DNA of 24,164 bases from positions 1-24,164 of the forward strand of contig RBNI01001137.1 of assembly GCA_003990745.1 (NCBI GenBank), read 5' to 3'. Shown piece after piece: positions 1 to 11,604 of the stretch. Position numbers and translations under genes: made by a program. The notes beneath the pieces were generated by a model. That model saw only the letters and a list, made by a program, of their open reading frames with translations. It was not told where the DNA came from and searched no databases. The stretch is from Jimgerdemannia flammicorona (Eukaryota; Mucoromycota; Endogonomycetes; Endogonales; Endogonaceae). The first letter of the stretch is position 1. The number at the start of each line of letters is the position of its first letter.

Positions 1-75
1 AAATGAAGAGAATCTGGCGTATTTGAAGAACTCAGTGACCACTACATGATATTAAGTAGTCTGATATAATATAGC
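1..75 (+). repeat. Fragment of a gypsy-type LTR
   Basis: Bases 4-45 match the reverse complement of 15882-15923, inside the LTR next to the gypsy element, at roughly 85% identity by eye. Most differences are C/T or G/A. After that the match weakens, with only short matching blocks to about 75. The fragment is therefore in plus orientation, opposite to the gypsy element on the right. It could be the end of an element lying to the left of the window or a solo LTR; the window edge prevents a decision. Confidence 0.6.
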
Positions 76-192
76 AAACTCAGTGAATCTTTTTCAAAAA
101 TAACTTAGATAGCATAGATACTTCTGAATAATATAGATTCATATGATGCAGATTTTCTCAAAAGAGTATAGATATCTCTCTTGATAAGATTA
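76..192. other. AT-rich flank, no gene seen
   Basis: No gene is visible. The block at 121-165 resembles 11779-11819 on the far side of the large LINE insertion, sharing cttctgaata/cttcttgagaata and atgatg.agatt-type words. With the LINE pair removed, these two blocks would lie about 200 bp apart. That fits both flanks having once been one continuous locus with a degenerate repeated motif. Confidence 0.35.
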
Positions 193-210
193 GATATTAT
201 TTATATGAAT
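193..210. repeat. Left target-site duplication of LINE pair
   Basis: gatattatttatatgaat matches 11700-11717 (gatattatttatataaat) at 17 of 18 positions. This copy directly abuts the T-run that is the complement of the LINE poly(A) tail, the expected place for a TPRT target-site duplication. The last T may belong to the tail. Confidence 0.6.
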
Positions 211-223
211 TTTTTTTTTTTTT
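210..223 (-). other. Poly(A) tail of LINE copy 1
   Basis: A run of 14 T on the plus strand is A14 on the element strand, at the 3' end of the LINE and next to the target-site duplication. This is the usual signature of target-primed reverse transcription. Confidence 0.75.
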
Positions 224-832
224 AAAGTTACTTAGACTTTTTCTTTATTACTAATTACTTTTTAATTTATATTATATTTTATTAATACAAAGGTACAAAC
301 ATACCTTTCACTCAATTCCACATAGACCCCCCTCCCCCCCCTCCCTCTCCTCCTCTCTAAAGAGATACCAATCTCTCAGTGACCCTGACCCTCCCCCTAC
401 TCTTCTTGCAAATATATTCTACAAGTTTTCTATGGATTCTCCCTCCAGATCCCCACCTCTGCCACCATTCATTCAGAATGTCTAGCAGTAACCACTCTTA
501 TTGTACCATCTATACCCCAAGTACCAAGTGCTGTCCATTCTCAAATACATAAAGTCAATGTCTTTTTTTTTGTTTTATTTTTTTTATAGTCACTCAGACT
601 CTGCTATTTATTACCAGTCTATATATAAAATTACATTATCTCCTCTCACTACCCAATCTCCATAGGGGAACTCCCCCACCTCTTCATATTTAAAAATCAC
701 CCTATCCCCCACTGCCCCAACCCTCTCCCCACTCTAGCTATAGATTTTCTCTATCAAATGATACTACCAACCACCCTGCAGACCCCACCCAAGCCACCAG
801 CCCATCAGAGTGTCCTCCATCAACCCTTCCTA
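224..832 (-). other. 3' UTR of LINE copy 1, G-rich on sense strand
   Basis: Lies between the ORF2 terminal stops and the poly(A) tail. The sense (minus) strand is purine-rich, with two strong G-run clusters at 326-357 (including a run of eight G and one of six) and 383-397 (GGGGGAGGGTCAGGG). Both could form G-quadruplexes. An AT-rich stretch of about 70 bp separates the G-rich part from the tail. The decayed copy at 11852-12617 keeps the same arrangement with fewer G. Confidence 0.6.
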
Positions 833-3800
833 TCACAGCAGTTACACCCCCAAGTCTAGATATCTCTCTTCCTCAAAAACAAACAACCAGTGACCTATCA
901 ACTCCACCCATACACCCAGTATTTAATCTAAAGTAAGCCACTTCTTCCCAACCCCTCCCACCAATTAATTGTGCAAATCCTCCCACTGATCTCTCACACC
1001 ATCTCCCCTCTGCATGACACCCAGTTACTTCCCAACTGCTATCCAGAAGTCACTAAGCACCTTGCACTCTCCTAGCCAATGTTCAGATATCTGCACAAAA
1101 CCCCCTTTCTGTCCAACATTATAGCACTCCTCACAGTTAAAGTTTTCCCCTTCCACAAGATGACCAGAGCAAAAGTTGAGTATTACATTTCTCCTTAATA
1201 TGTGCTACCAGACCACCCAATACTTTGGTAGTAGCTACTGCCTAATCTCAGCACTCAGGCCCAGACCTTATTCCAGTCCCACTCTTCTCCAATATCTACC
1301 AACTACTATCTGCTGGGCCACAGATCCTGCCCCAACCCCCTCTGATACTCAATCCCATCACCAATATTGAAGTCACTAAGAGAGATACCCTCCAGCAATA
1401 CTCAGTCACATCTCCACATTGCTGGGCCCCAAGATATCTCTCCTTCACCTATCTGCCAACAAATGTCAATACAGTGTACTCTATCTGTGACTCTCCACCA
1501 GAAGTCCTTAAACTACATATGCTCATTGTTCTGAAGCCCAACTAAGGATAGTAGATCTTCTATAGAGCCTCTCAGTGAGGACCTTATCTCTCAGACCTTC
1601 TTCATTAGGAGAACCCAGCTACTGCCCCTCAACTTCACAGCTCTCTTCAGCCACCATACTCTCAGGCAGTATAATCTCTTCAGAAAGTTAACCAGCTCAA
1701 GTCTTCCTCTAGCTACTAGCAAAGACAAGATTTCCCAGATAATCTGACTCCTCCTCTCAGCCCAAATCCATCCATTGGCCAGTTTCAGCAGTCTCTTCAC
1801 CACTCAGGCCAGGAAGTCTAGATGATAAGCCAAATACCACAACTTCAGCAGTCAGTAAACATTCAAGATAGAAATATACCCTGTCAGAGATAAGTAGTGG
1901 CCTCCCCAACTATACAGGACCTTCCCCCAGATAACAACCTACTGCTCTCACCAGAGTTTGATTGAACTGACCCATATACTGAGAGATAGATACCCAAGTA
2001 CCTTACTATCTCCTTAGTAGAGACAATTGTTCTGATGACATCTCCCCCCATTAGGCCATTATTCAGCACTATTGTTTCATCATACTTGTGCCAATTGAGT
2101 TTAGCCCCAGAGTGTGCCTCATACTACTCCATTGTCTCCTTGAGTTTCTCAACATAGATAATCAAGCCCAGGCTGACCAATATATCATCCACAAAGGCAC
2201 CAACTTTCCACCCAATGCCAAATACTGAAAGTCCTCCTATCCTTTGCCAAATCCTACCCATTAAAGGCTCTAAGAACAGTGTATACAGAATGGAGGATGG
2301 TGGGTCCCCCTTGGGAACACTCCTATCCAGAGGGAAAGCTACCCCTCAATGCCCATTATATATGAGCACAGCTCTGCTCCCTTTCAGTAAGCTGAGCATT
2401 GCTACTCAGAACTGTTGAGGGACACCAATCTGATCTAGTACCTTTGCTATCCAGACCCTCTGAACATAGTTGTATGCCTTTTCCTAATTCAAGAAGACCT
2501 GGCACCCATCCAGTCCACAGGCTCATGCCTCTTCAATAATGCTATTTACTCAAGCTGTACCATCCTGAATGAGCTGACCTCCAACAAAGCCCCACTACTC
2601 CTCCCCTGATCTGTTGGGCCACCTTCTGCAGCCTCACTACCACCACCTTAGTAACCAACTTTCTGTCCATGTCCAGTAGTATGATTACCCTCCAGTTCTT
2701 CCAGTCCTCTCTCCTGCTCTTATTCTTATACAGCAGTGCCACCAGCCCCAGATTCTGCTCACCTACTCATCTTCTAGACTGTAGTACTAAGTCATAAAGT
2801 GCCCACAGCTCTCCCAGTATACTAGAGATACCTGCCATCTTCTTCCAGAAATCCTAGGGCAGGACATCCTCCCCTAGTGCTGTACCCAGCATAGTTATGA
2901 CAAGAACCAGGCAAATCTCCTCCTTCTGCACCAGTAACACCAGATTGCCCAGTCTTTCTGCCTATAGTGGGTGCCAATCCTCTAAGGCATGATCAATGGT
3001 GGCAGCATCAGCCCCACCCTCTTCCTCACTCTACAAACCACTCCACCTCTTCTTCAATAACCTGAGAATGTCTTGTATATCATACACCAATAACCCCTCA
3101 GAATTGAGAAACCCCTCCCACCTCTGCTGAACTCTCCTTACCTAAAGAGCCCTTGTGAGAAACTTAGAGGGCCTCTCTCCTTCCTCCAGCTCCTGCCAAC
3201 ATAGTCATGCTGACAAACTCTGCACCTGTGCTCTCACAATACCTGTTGCAACTCAACAACCTCCTTTTTCACCTGTAATAATCTCCAATCCTCCACTCCT
3301 CCAGAGCCAACAAATCTGTCCAATCTTCCAACAGCCTTGTCAGTTTAGCAGAAGCCCACAACATCCTCTTCCTCCTCTCTCTACCAGCCACAACCTCCCT
3401 CCAATAGACCCTAGCAGCCTCTTTCAGCCTCATCCACCTAACTTCTACTGGAGCACCTTTCAGTATCTACCCCTCTACCCTCTGCCAAATATCCTCAGCC
3501 CACTTGTCTCACAGCACCTTATTGTCTATCAAGGAGGAGTTGAGGTACCAATGTCCCAGTCTATTCCTACTCCCCCCAAAATGGTCCTGTCCCAGCAATC
3601 TCCAATAATTAGACCATGGATACCATTCAGCATCCAGTGACCTCCAAACATCTAGGCTCCAGCAGTCTGTCTTCAAAATCCAGTCAATCCTCATCTCCAG
3701 GCCACTTGTCCATTATATATATACCCTTCTGTCACCCCAAAACCCCCTGTAGCATCCAACAAAGCACTCAGCTGCTCTACTTCCTCTCATACCTCCAAAC

Positions 3801-4290
3801 CTCCACTCCTACCCTCTGCCCCCTGCCCTCTATCAGTTCTATCCAACACCACATCTCTGACCATATTAAAGTCCCCTCCAAGCATGTCCACTCCAGCCTC
3901 TGCCAGGGTCCCTCTCTCCTGGAGACCCTTCATCTACTCTATACACTCACTCTGTATAGCAGAGCAGTAGTAGGATCTCACTGTAACCAGCTCCTTATCA
4001 GTACCAATCCACTCTTCCCAAACCAGCCTGTCTCCTCAGTTCTGCACATCTTGTATCTCCCCTCTGTCTCTCCAGACTAGAATCCCAACCTTGTCCTTCC
4101 AAACTACCTTCTCTCTCTATTTCTTTGTCTATTCCAGTTTATCCAAATCATCCTTACATCTAACATCCTGCAAAAGGAAGAGATTGGCCTCCAATCCCTT
4201 TAGCTAAGCAAAAATGGTCCATCATTGAAATGAATCCCATAACCCATTCACATTCAAAGAAAAAATGTTGGTTGTGCTGTTCAAAAGGAA
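833..4290 (-). pseudogene. LINE ORF2 (APE endonuclease-reverse transcriptase), copy 1
   Basis: Would encode the endonuclease/RT that nicks the target and copies the element RNA. Pieces seen, N to C: the endonuclease start (SLNVNG near 4250, then LQDV near 4165), the endonuclease end (RIDWIL, then PWSNYWRL at about 3600-3690), RT block 1 (EDWKNWR, DMDRKLVTK at about 2650-2710), a damaged VPKGDP block near 2310, the catalytic FVDD at 2184-2195, YLGIYLSVYG near 1990, and a C-terminal C-x2-C...H...C finger followed by WLGEC near 1065-1130. The SDH of copy 3 has become SNY (one G-to-A and one C-to-T change), which should inactivate the nuclease. Stops and frame changes separate the pieces. The 5' boundary is approximate because no clear start codon is left. 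Confidence 0.8.
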
Positions 4291-4315
4291 TAATGTAAAA
4301 TAACAAGTATATCCT

Positions 4316-6316
4316 TTACTGCTCTATATTTATCTCCTCCTGAGCCAAGTCCAGATTATGTTCAGTAGCCACTGTCTCCTCTTTAGTCATCTTAGCCTCA
4401 AATCCAACCAGAAGTTCTGTAAGCTTCCCATCCTCCTTCTCCTTGAAATCCTCATGATATTCCAGGCAGGCCTTCTGCCAGAGCTGCAACCTGTACTGCT
4501 CTACCCAACAGAAAGCAGCCTGCTCACCAGCAGCAACTGCCAGCTCAGCCTCTCTCTCCTTATCCACCTCATACCCTTCCTCCTCTAGGAAAACTGTAAG
4601 AATCTCTGCCTTCAGTGCCTCCACCACTCTTTCACCATGCAGGATTTGCACCCAATGCTCTTTACTCATCACTCACAGGTCCATCTCCCCCAGCTCCTCT
4701 GCTGCAAAGTTGTTCATCATCTTGTATATCCATAGAAGATTTCCCACCTCCTTCCCCCCAGGAGTCGCAGGCCTCTCAGAGATATCAGCCTCTGCACTTA
4801 CAGCCTCATCCCACTCCTCCTCTTGAACATCTACCAGTTCATCCTCACCAGCTGCCACCACCTGCCCCACCTTTGCTACCTCAGAAACTCCAAAGTATAC
4901 TCACTGGGCTCTCCACATGAGTACATTCTCCACCACTCTGCCCTTTGAAGCTGGACCTTGTCTAATAAAAGGCATAGAGGTTGGGAAGTCTTCTCAGACC
5001 TCAAAAGTACTATCTGTATAAGGGTTATACCCAGTTGCCTCCTTGTCTACTTCTGGCCCCTTCTCTGCATTCTCTCTATCTTCACCAGCCCAGACACTCT
5101 CCTTGGCTTCTTCCATGATTTCAATACCACCAGTATCCTTCTTCACCCTACTCTCCAGATTTGCCTACAGCTCTCTCTGCCTCTTGTGTCCTTGGGACCT
5201 TTTCCAAAGCCCCTTATCTATATGAATTCTCTTTCCATCCACCACTTCCAAATGTGTTGACTCAATATATGCCTTTTAAGCCTTTGCCCTCCACTCTATA
5301 GCACTACTCAGCTTCTCTAATACCTTCAACAAATCCTCTTCCTCCTCCTCACTCCTCTTCACCCTTATCACCTTGCATAAGAAAGCCCCCTAAACTATCA
5401 CCAAAGGCCCATCCCTAGCCTTTCCAGTAGCTTCTTTCTCTGCTAACTGAATCTTAACATCAACATTCTCAGTCTGGAATGAGATCCCCTCCTAGACCCA
5501 GAACCCAATATCAACAACCTCCCCATACTCAGCCATGACTTCCTTGACTCTCCTCATCTCCTCAGTGGTCACTATGAGCACCCCTTTCACCAGTAACTAT
5601 ACCACCCTGGGATCCCATCTCAAGCAGCATGCTATCAGAATACACACCTCCCCAACAGTCAGCCCAGCCTTCAGCACTTCCTCCAATAGCCCAGTCTCCT
5701 CAAAGCCAACCTCCACTTCTTCCAATTCCTTCAGAAACTTCATGGACACAGCTTCAGCCACCTGCTTAGCAATCAGCCCCAGCACTATTATCACCATCAC
5801 TACCAAGCCCCTGAAGCACAAAGTAACTACAATCTCTGAGATTGACTTCTTGAGTAATGGGGCCACCACCAGGCCTGTTACACCATCTGCCAGGTCTCCC
5901 ATCCATCCAAGCCCCATTCTCACAGCCCCACTATCAGCAGTTATATCTGGATTCTTTTCCAGATTGGCAGTCTTATTACCATTAGCCATTACATTTGCCC
6001 CAGCCACTACACCCCCAGCTCTACTGCCTCTACCACCAAAGGCCACTCCCTCATATCTGGTCATCTTCACCATCTCCTTGCCCTTCCTCAGCCAGCCCTC
6101 CAGTACAGATACCAGCTGTCCTCCCTTCAAAACATCTATAAAACTTATCCTCCCTATCCCCTGCCCTCTGACCCTACTCTCTCCTCATCTATATCCTCCT
6201 GCCAGCTGACCCCTCATGCTCCCCCCCAAGCCAGAGCCCCTCTCCACATACTGCCAGTCAAATGTGCTAAAGCCAACCTATCCAATACAGACCTCAGAAC
6301 ATATATTGGTCACCAT
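4316..6316 (-). pseudogene. LINE ORF1, copy 1 (frame kept, many stops)
   Basis: Homologue of ORF1 in copy 3, and presumably the RNA-binding chaperone partner of ORF2; that role is known for LINE ORF1 in general and is not proven here. The start is the ATG at 6316-6314, which aligns with the copy 3 start: 22 codons from ATG to the shared Trp-Gln. The end is the TAA at 4318-4316. The span is 2001 bases, exactly 667 codons, and the frames at both ends agree, so damage is mainly in-frame stops. Several replace Trp of copy 3 (TGG to TAG), and one Arg in CFRGLVV is still sense here but TGA in copy 3. Conserved blocks include LRWDPRVV, IQLAEKEAT, VDGK-IH-DK and an acidic helical C-terminus ending DLAQEE. 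No CCHC knuckle is visible. Confidence 0.75.
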
Positions 6317-6399
6317 ATTGCTAGACTCTTCTCTTCAAAAACTATATTGTAAGTGTTGCTAAATGTTTTGTAACCTGAATATTACTGGAGAAAGATGAT
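6317..6399 (-). promoter_or_regulatory. 5' UTR of LINE copy 1 (possible internal promoter)
   Basis: About 80 bp upstream of ORF1, shared with copy 2 (11605-11690) and less exactly with copy 3 (18434-18497). The shared start reads ATCTTTCTCCAGTAA. LINEs normally carry an internal promoter near the 5' end; no specific promoter element can be picked out here. Confidence 0.4.
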
Positions 6400-9300
6400 A
6401 AAGCCATTGTCTGACAAGCCCAATCCATATGACCAGAGCCCATCCAAAGGTCAACCACTTGTCCCTAACTCCTCCTACCAGCCTATGCTGAAGATCACCC
6501 CACCTCCCACCCTCTACTCCTTTCAAAGGTTGCAGTCCCATCTGATCTTCAATGACCCTCCAGAAATCTCCCAAAAACCTCACACTCTCTCAGTCAATAC
6601 TCAGGGGTCTGTACTATACCTCCCTTCTGCTCAAAATTTAGATACTTCTCACACTCTAGAGCTCCTCCTTCAACCAAATGTCCTGACTAGTAGTTCAGCA
6701 TCACATTGTGCCATAGTAGCCTCCACTATACTATCCAGAACTTGGGGAGAAGCCATTGTACTACCTCCTTATACTAGGGCCAGACACTATTCCAGTCCCA
6801 CTCCTTGTTGATCTCTACCCCCTGTAATATCTCTGACCACAAATCCCCCCTATACTCCCACAGAACTCTATGCTATCATTCAGCTGAAAATCATCTACTG
6901 GGGCACCTCCTAATAGTAGGCAGTCCCATCTCTATATCTGGGATCCCTATTTCTCCTCTCTCTCCTTACCCCTCCACCTGAGACTAATGTAGTGAGCACC
7001 ATCCACTACTCTCTATCAGAATTCTCAATAGTACATCTTCCTACTCTCTTCAAGAGCTACCAGTGCAAGCTGGTCACCAGTTGTGTCCCAGGGGGAGCAC
7101 TGAGCCTCCCACATTCACTACATAAGAGGCATCCACTCTCAGCCCCACAGTTCGCTTACTCACTTCAGCCACCATACTTCTAAGCAGTGTAGATACTTGG
7201 TTAAGTCCACCAGGCCCAGCCCTCTCCTGTCTACTGGTCTTGTCAACACTTCCCATCTAATCTGGTTCCTCCATCCTGCCCAGATCTATGATCTTGCCAT
7301 CTTCATCAGCCTCTTGATCATTTATACCAGAAAGGTCAAATGATACTCCAAATACTATAGCTTCAGCAGCCAGTACATATTCAGCACTATTACTCTCCCT
7401 GCTAGAGAGATATAATGGCCTCCCCACCTCAAGAGAACATCCTCCCATATGAGAAGCCACTACTTCCACTAACTAAAATATAGCAGGAAACTATATACCA
7501 AAAAATAAATCCCCAGATAGCCAACTGCTTCTCTAGCTGAGACCACTGTTTCTATCACATCCCTGCCAACTATTTCTCCTCCTAGGACCAAAGTCTTGCA
7601 CTTATGCCAATTGAGTCTGGCACCTGAGTATCCCTCATACTACTCCACTATATTCTTCAGTACTGCCACATCTTCTACAGAGCCCAGCCCAATCATCATA
7701 TCATCAACAAAGACCCCAACTTTCCAGTTCACTCTCAAAATGTTCAAACTTCCAACTCTGTGACATATTCTGTCTAACAGGTGCTCCAATGAGAGGGTAT
7801 AGAGGATCAGCAATTATGGGTCTTCTTGCAGCATATCTCTGCCCAGGGGGAAAGACTCCCCCCTGTGCCCATTCACTATAATAGCTACCTGACTCCCCTC
7901 TAACTGACAAATCAACAATCTTCTAAACTCAGGTGGGATCCCCATCTACTTCAATACTCTCTTCAGCCATATATGCTAAACTCTGTCATAAGTATTCTCT
8001 TAGTTCTGAAAAATAGTCAGCTATTGACTCTGGCTACACAAGCCTTCTCAATAACACTATAAACCCACACTATCCTATCACAGATCAAACAACATCTAAT
8101 GAAGTCCCTCTGTTCAGCCTCTAATATCTGCTGAGCCACTCCTCACAGTCTTCCAGTTCTTCCAATCCTCCATTCTCTCTTTTTTCTTATATAATAGAGC
8201 TACAAGCCTCAGGCACTGTCCTCCAATCCATACCCCTGAGCCAATGACCTCATCACACATCCACACTATCTCCTCTAGTGCAACCTCAACTTCAGCCATT
8301 TTTTTCCAAAAATCCCAAGACAACCTATCCTCTCCTAGGGCTGTCCTCATACTTGTTGTTGCCAAAACCTGACACACCTCCTATCCTTGTACTGGGACTC
8401 CAAGTTTGCCTAATACTGCAGCTGGGTCTAGGTGCCAATTCTCCAACTGCCTTTCAATACCAGTGCCATCTTCACCACCCTCTTCCTTACTCTACAGTTG
8501 CCTCCAGCAAGACTGCAGTATGCCCAAGATCTCTGGCATCCCAATCACCATTTCCCCTACCTCATCCAGTACTCCTTCCCACCACTGTCTCATCCTTCTA
8601 GCCTATAGCAACTGTGATAAGAACTTTGTGGGCCACTCCCCCTCCTCCAGACCCTGCCATCTTAATCTCACCACCAACCTCTTCCTCTGTATTTCCTCCT
8701 CCTGCCTAAGCAGTCCCTTCAGTTCATTCACCTCTTGCTGAATCCTTTGAATCCTCTAATCCCCTTCCTCATAGTCAGCCAAAGATCTGGTCCATCTCTC
8801 CAGTAGGTTTTCCAGTCTTCTAGAAGCCTACTGAATTTGCTATCTCTACTGAGTGCCTCTCCCTCTCCCTGTCTCACCCCAGTACTAGTGAGGATCAGAT
8901 TTTAACCATTGCTAATAATTCCTGATTTTCAACCCCTGTGCCCTCTAGTCAATAATCTTAGTACTAATCTCTATCACTCATTCCTCCCACAAGGCATGGT
9001 CCCCCAATAGTGAGGTATTCAGGCACCAATGTCCAGACTCCTCTCCCCTACCCCCAAACCTCTCTCCATCCAGCAATCTCCAGTGGTCAGACTATGGACA
9101 CCAGACTATCTCAATCTCATTCTAGATATCTGCACCCCAGCACTCAGTCATCAACACCCAGTTAATTCTTGATTGCAACCCTGCCACCTAGTGAGTATAG
9201 ACCCAATGATCTCTCCACCCAAGTCACCCTACATCTATCAACAAACTCAGTCTCTCTAACTCCTCTCAATTCTCCATCCCTCTACTTCTGCCTGTCATCT

Positions 9301-9770
9301 CCCTCCCTCTATCAGTTCTGTCCATCCTCCCATCATATATCATATTAAAGTTGCCCCCCAAATAGTCAACTTCTGCAGCTGTTAGAACATCTGCCTCCTG
9401 CAGGCCCTGTATCTAATCTACATATTTCCTCCTTTCTGCTGGGCAGTAGCATGATCCAAGAGTCAGAGGGCTCCAGCCCAGCCTCCTCCACACTCCTCAC
9501 ACCAATCTACTCTCCCAATATCCAATATCCCCAATATCCCCCACCCCCTTTCTAACCTGAATACCCACCTGACTCTGCCATACTACCACACCTCACCATT
9601 CTCTCATTCAATTCAGTAAGTCCAAGTCCACATCATATCCCACATTCTGTAGTAAGAAAAGATCTGCCTTCAGCCCCTTCAATCAACTAAAGATACTCTG
9701 ATACCTTATTACACCCCTCAGACCATTGATATTTAGGGAGAAGATTCTTGTTATACTGTTTATATTAAAT
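6400..9770 (-). pseudogene. LINE ORF2, copy 2 (deleted and truncated)
   Basis: Recognisable pieces, N to C: SLNINGLRG at about 9720-9745 (endonuclease start), LQNV at 9641-9652 (LQDV in the other copies), GEDRLSWDFWKKMAEV and EDWKNW at about 8150-8330, VAQQILEAEQ near 8100-8130 in another frame, FVDD at 7700-7711, and VLGDFW-like FLGDFWRVIED near 6550-6580. Between KNW and VAQQ about 55-60 bases present in the other copies are missing, which removes the RPI-LL-MDRKL part of RT block 1. The C-terminus ends at the junction with copy 1. It cannot encode a working reverse transcriptase. Confidence 0.7.
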
Positions 9771-9792
9771 AATATTTGGAGAGAAAAGTGTC

Positions 9793-11604
9793 TACTCTAT
9801 AATTCCCAGCTCATTCTGTCACCTGCAATATCCAGATTCCTCTCTATCTCAATCTCATCTGCCTCTCTCTACTGAGCATCCAGTGCCACCAAGATCTCCT
9901 GACAATCAGCACTATCCACAGCTTCTATCTCCACTCTGTACTCCTTGCACACTATCTTCCACTTCTCTAGCCCTTTCCTTAAATCTCATATATAAGTAGC
10001 CTGATTATTTGCAACTGCCAGAAGTACTGCCTCCCTAATATCATCCACTTGATATATCTCATCTTCTAGCAATACTGCTATTATCTTATCTCAGAGTTTC
10101 CTCAGCACCTCCTCACCCTGTAGGATTTCAGCCCAGTACCTCTCACTCAGTATCCAAAAGTCCTCCCCCCCCAGCTCCTCTGCCACCATGTTCTTAAGTA
10201 TTTTCCACAGCTATTTCTCCTCATCCACTGCCTCCTCAACTCTCTATACAACCCCCTTCCCCCCCTCCACCTATCCACTCTTGATATTCCTCTCTGCTGA
10301 CTCATCCCATTCCTCATCCAGTATATCCTACAGTTCCTTCTCACCAGTAGCCCCTCCTGGCATGCCATACTGAGAGTGCTTCCCTTCAACCATCTCTGTA
10401 TCCTCCATGATGACACTCAGCCCAGTGCCACCACTCTCTCCCTGGATCACCTCTGGTACTGCTCCTTTCCTTCCAGCCCAGGTACTCAGTCTTGATTCAA
10501 TAACTTTCACAGTAGTCCCCCCTGTCCCCCCCACCTCTCAACTTTACCAATAGGTCCTTCTGAACATACCTTCCCTGTGCCCTCTCTCAGGCCACCTGAT
10601 CCAGTCTCATCCTCTTACCATTCACAATCTCCACTAATGTCTTGGCCTTAAACTCCTTCCAGACCAGCCTCCTCCTTTCAACAGTCCTGGCCAGATCTTC
10701 CAATACCTCTAGCAAATCCTCCTCATCCTCCTACATCCCTTTTATTCTGGAGACTTTATACTCTACTGGTCCCTATTTCAGTACTACTGGCCAGTTCTAT
10801 ACTCTCTCTGTATTCTCCTTGTCCACCAGCTACACCCTGATGTCCACATCTCCTGTCCTGAACTCCATATCTTTTTTAGACCCTAAACTCAACATCCACA
10901 ATGTCTCTATACTCCTTGATAGCCTCTACAATCAGCTCTCTGGCCACCTCCTTCAATACTATAGGAATATCCAGTACTATCAACTGTACAACTTGGGGGT
11001 CCCAATGTAGGCACCTGGCCATAGAGATCACTACCCCCCCCACCATCACCCTCTGAACCAGAAGCCTCAGAATAATCTTTGCAGTCACCACCAAGCCTCA
11101 GAAATATAGTATGATAGCAAATTCTGACCTCAACTTCTTGAGTAATAGTGCTACCACCAGGCCCATCATACTATCTGCTAGATCCCCAGGCCTCATACCC
11201 ACCCTCTGTCTAGATTCACCATCAACTGTCATATCTGGATTTTTTTCCAGATTAGCAGTCTCTTTGCCATCAGCTGTCTCACTCTCTTCAGCCTCTACTC
11301 TCTCAGCTCTGCCACCCTATCTACTCTGAGCTGTATCTCCAGACCTATTATCCTTTGCTATCTCCTTGCCCTTTCTCAGCCAGCCCTCCAGTCTAGTTGA
11401 CAGACAGTCTCTCTTCATCTTATCTGTAAAGCTCACCCTCCTGATCCCCTGGCCCCTGGTACTACTTCCTCTCCTTCTATATCCTCTAGCCAGTAGGCCC
11501 TGCATGCTTCCTCTCAAGCCATGACTTCTCTCCACATACTGCTAGTTAAATGCACTAGAGCTACCCTGCCCAGTACATATCTTGGAATGCTCATCAGTCA
11601 CTAT
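9793..11604 (-). pseudogene. LINE ORF1, copy 2 (divergent, start lost)
   Basis: Aligned to ORF1 of copies 1 and 3. The codon matching the start is ATA (11604-11602) rather than ATG. The conserved middle block is recognisable (LVVALLLKK..., then LHWDPQVV near 11000-11020) but shorter, with about 25 residues missing between LVV-A and the WDP motif. The C-terminal acidic part (DEEWDE, MSSWR-like remnants near 10150) follows. Over the stretch where copies 1 and 3 both carry two stops, this copy reads through (VIESRL..., then EGKHSQYGM), so those stops are not ancestral to the whole family. Confidence 0.6.

Larger units (their letters stand above)
210..6399 (-). mobile_element. LINE (L1-like non-LTR) copy 1, near full length, decayed
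   Basis: A non-LTR retrotransposon on the minus strand with all parts in order: 5' UTR (6317-6399), ORF1 (6316-4316), ORF2 (about 4290-833), a 3' UTR of about 600 bp and a poly(A) tail (T-run 210-223 on plus). The order and content match the plus-strand copy from 18434. The sequence is full of in-frame stops and frameshifts and has almost no CpG, which suggests an old, methylated or RIP-exposed copy. Its 5' end sits directly against the truncated 3' end of copy 2. The RT blocks resemble the L1 group more than other LINE groups; the exact clade is an inference. Confidence 0.85.

Noticed and set aside
3155..4080. Plus-strand open frames of 161 and 154 codons, Pro/Ser-rich
   Set aside because: They lie opposite the endonuclease part of ORF2 copy 1 and have no domain. 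The real signal is on the minus strand.
5535..6209. Plus-strand open frame of 224 codons, Ser/Thr/Pro-rich
   Set aside because: It is the antisense of LINE ORF1 copy 1. Low stop density follows from the pyrimidine-rich complementary strand, and the minus-strand reading aligns with ORF1 of copy 3.
6300..6500. Simple nested insertion of LINE copy 1 into copy 2
   Set aside because: The rest of copy 2 should continue left of base 210, but that flank is non-LINE and carries the duplication that matches the far side of copy 2. Kept only as a weaker alternative requiring a later deletion.
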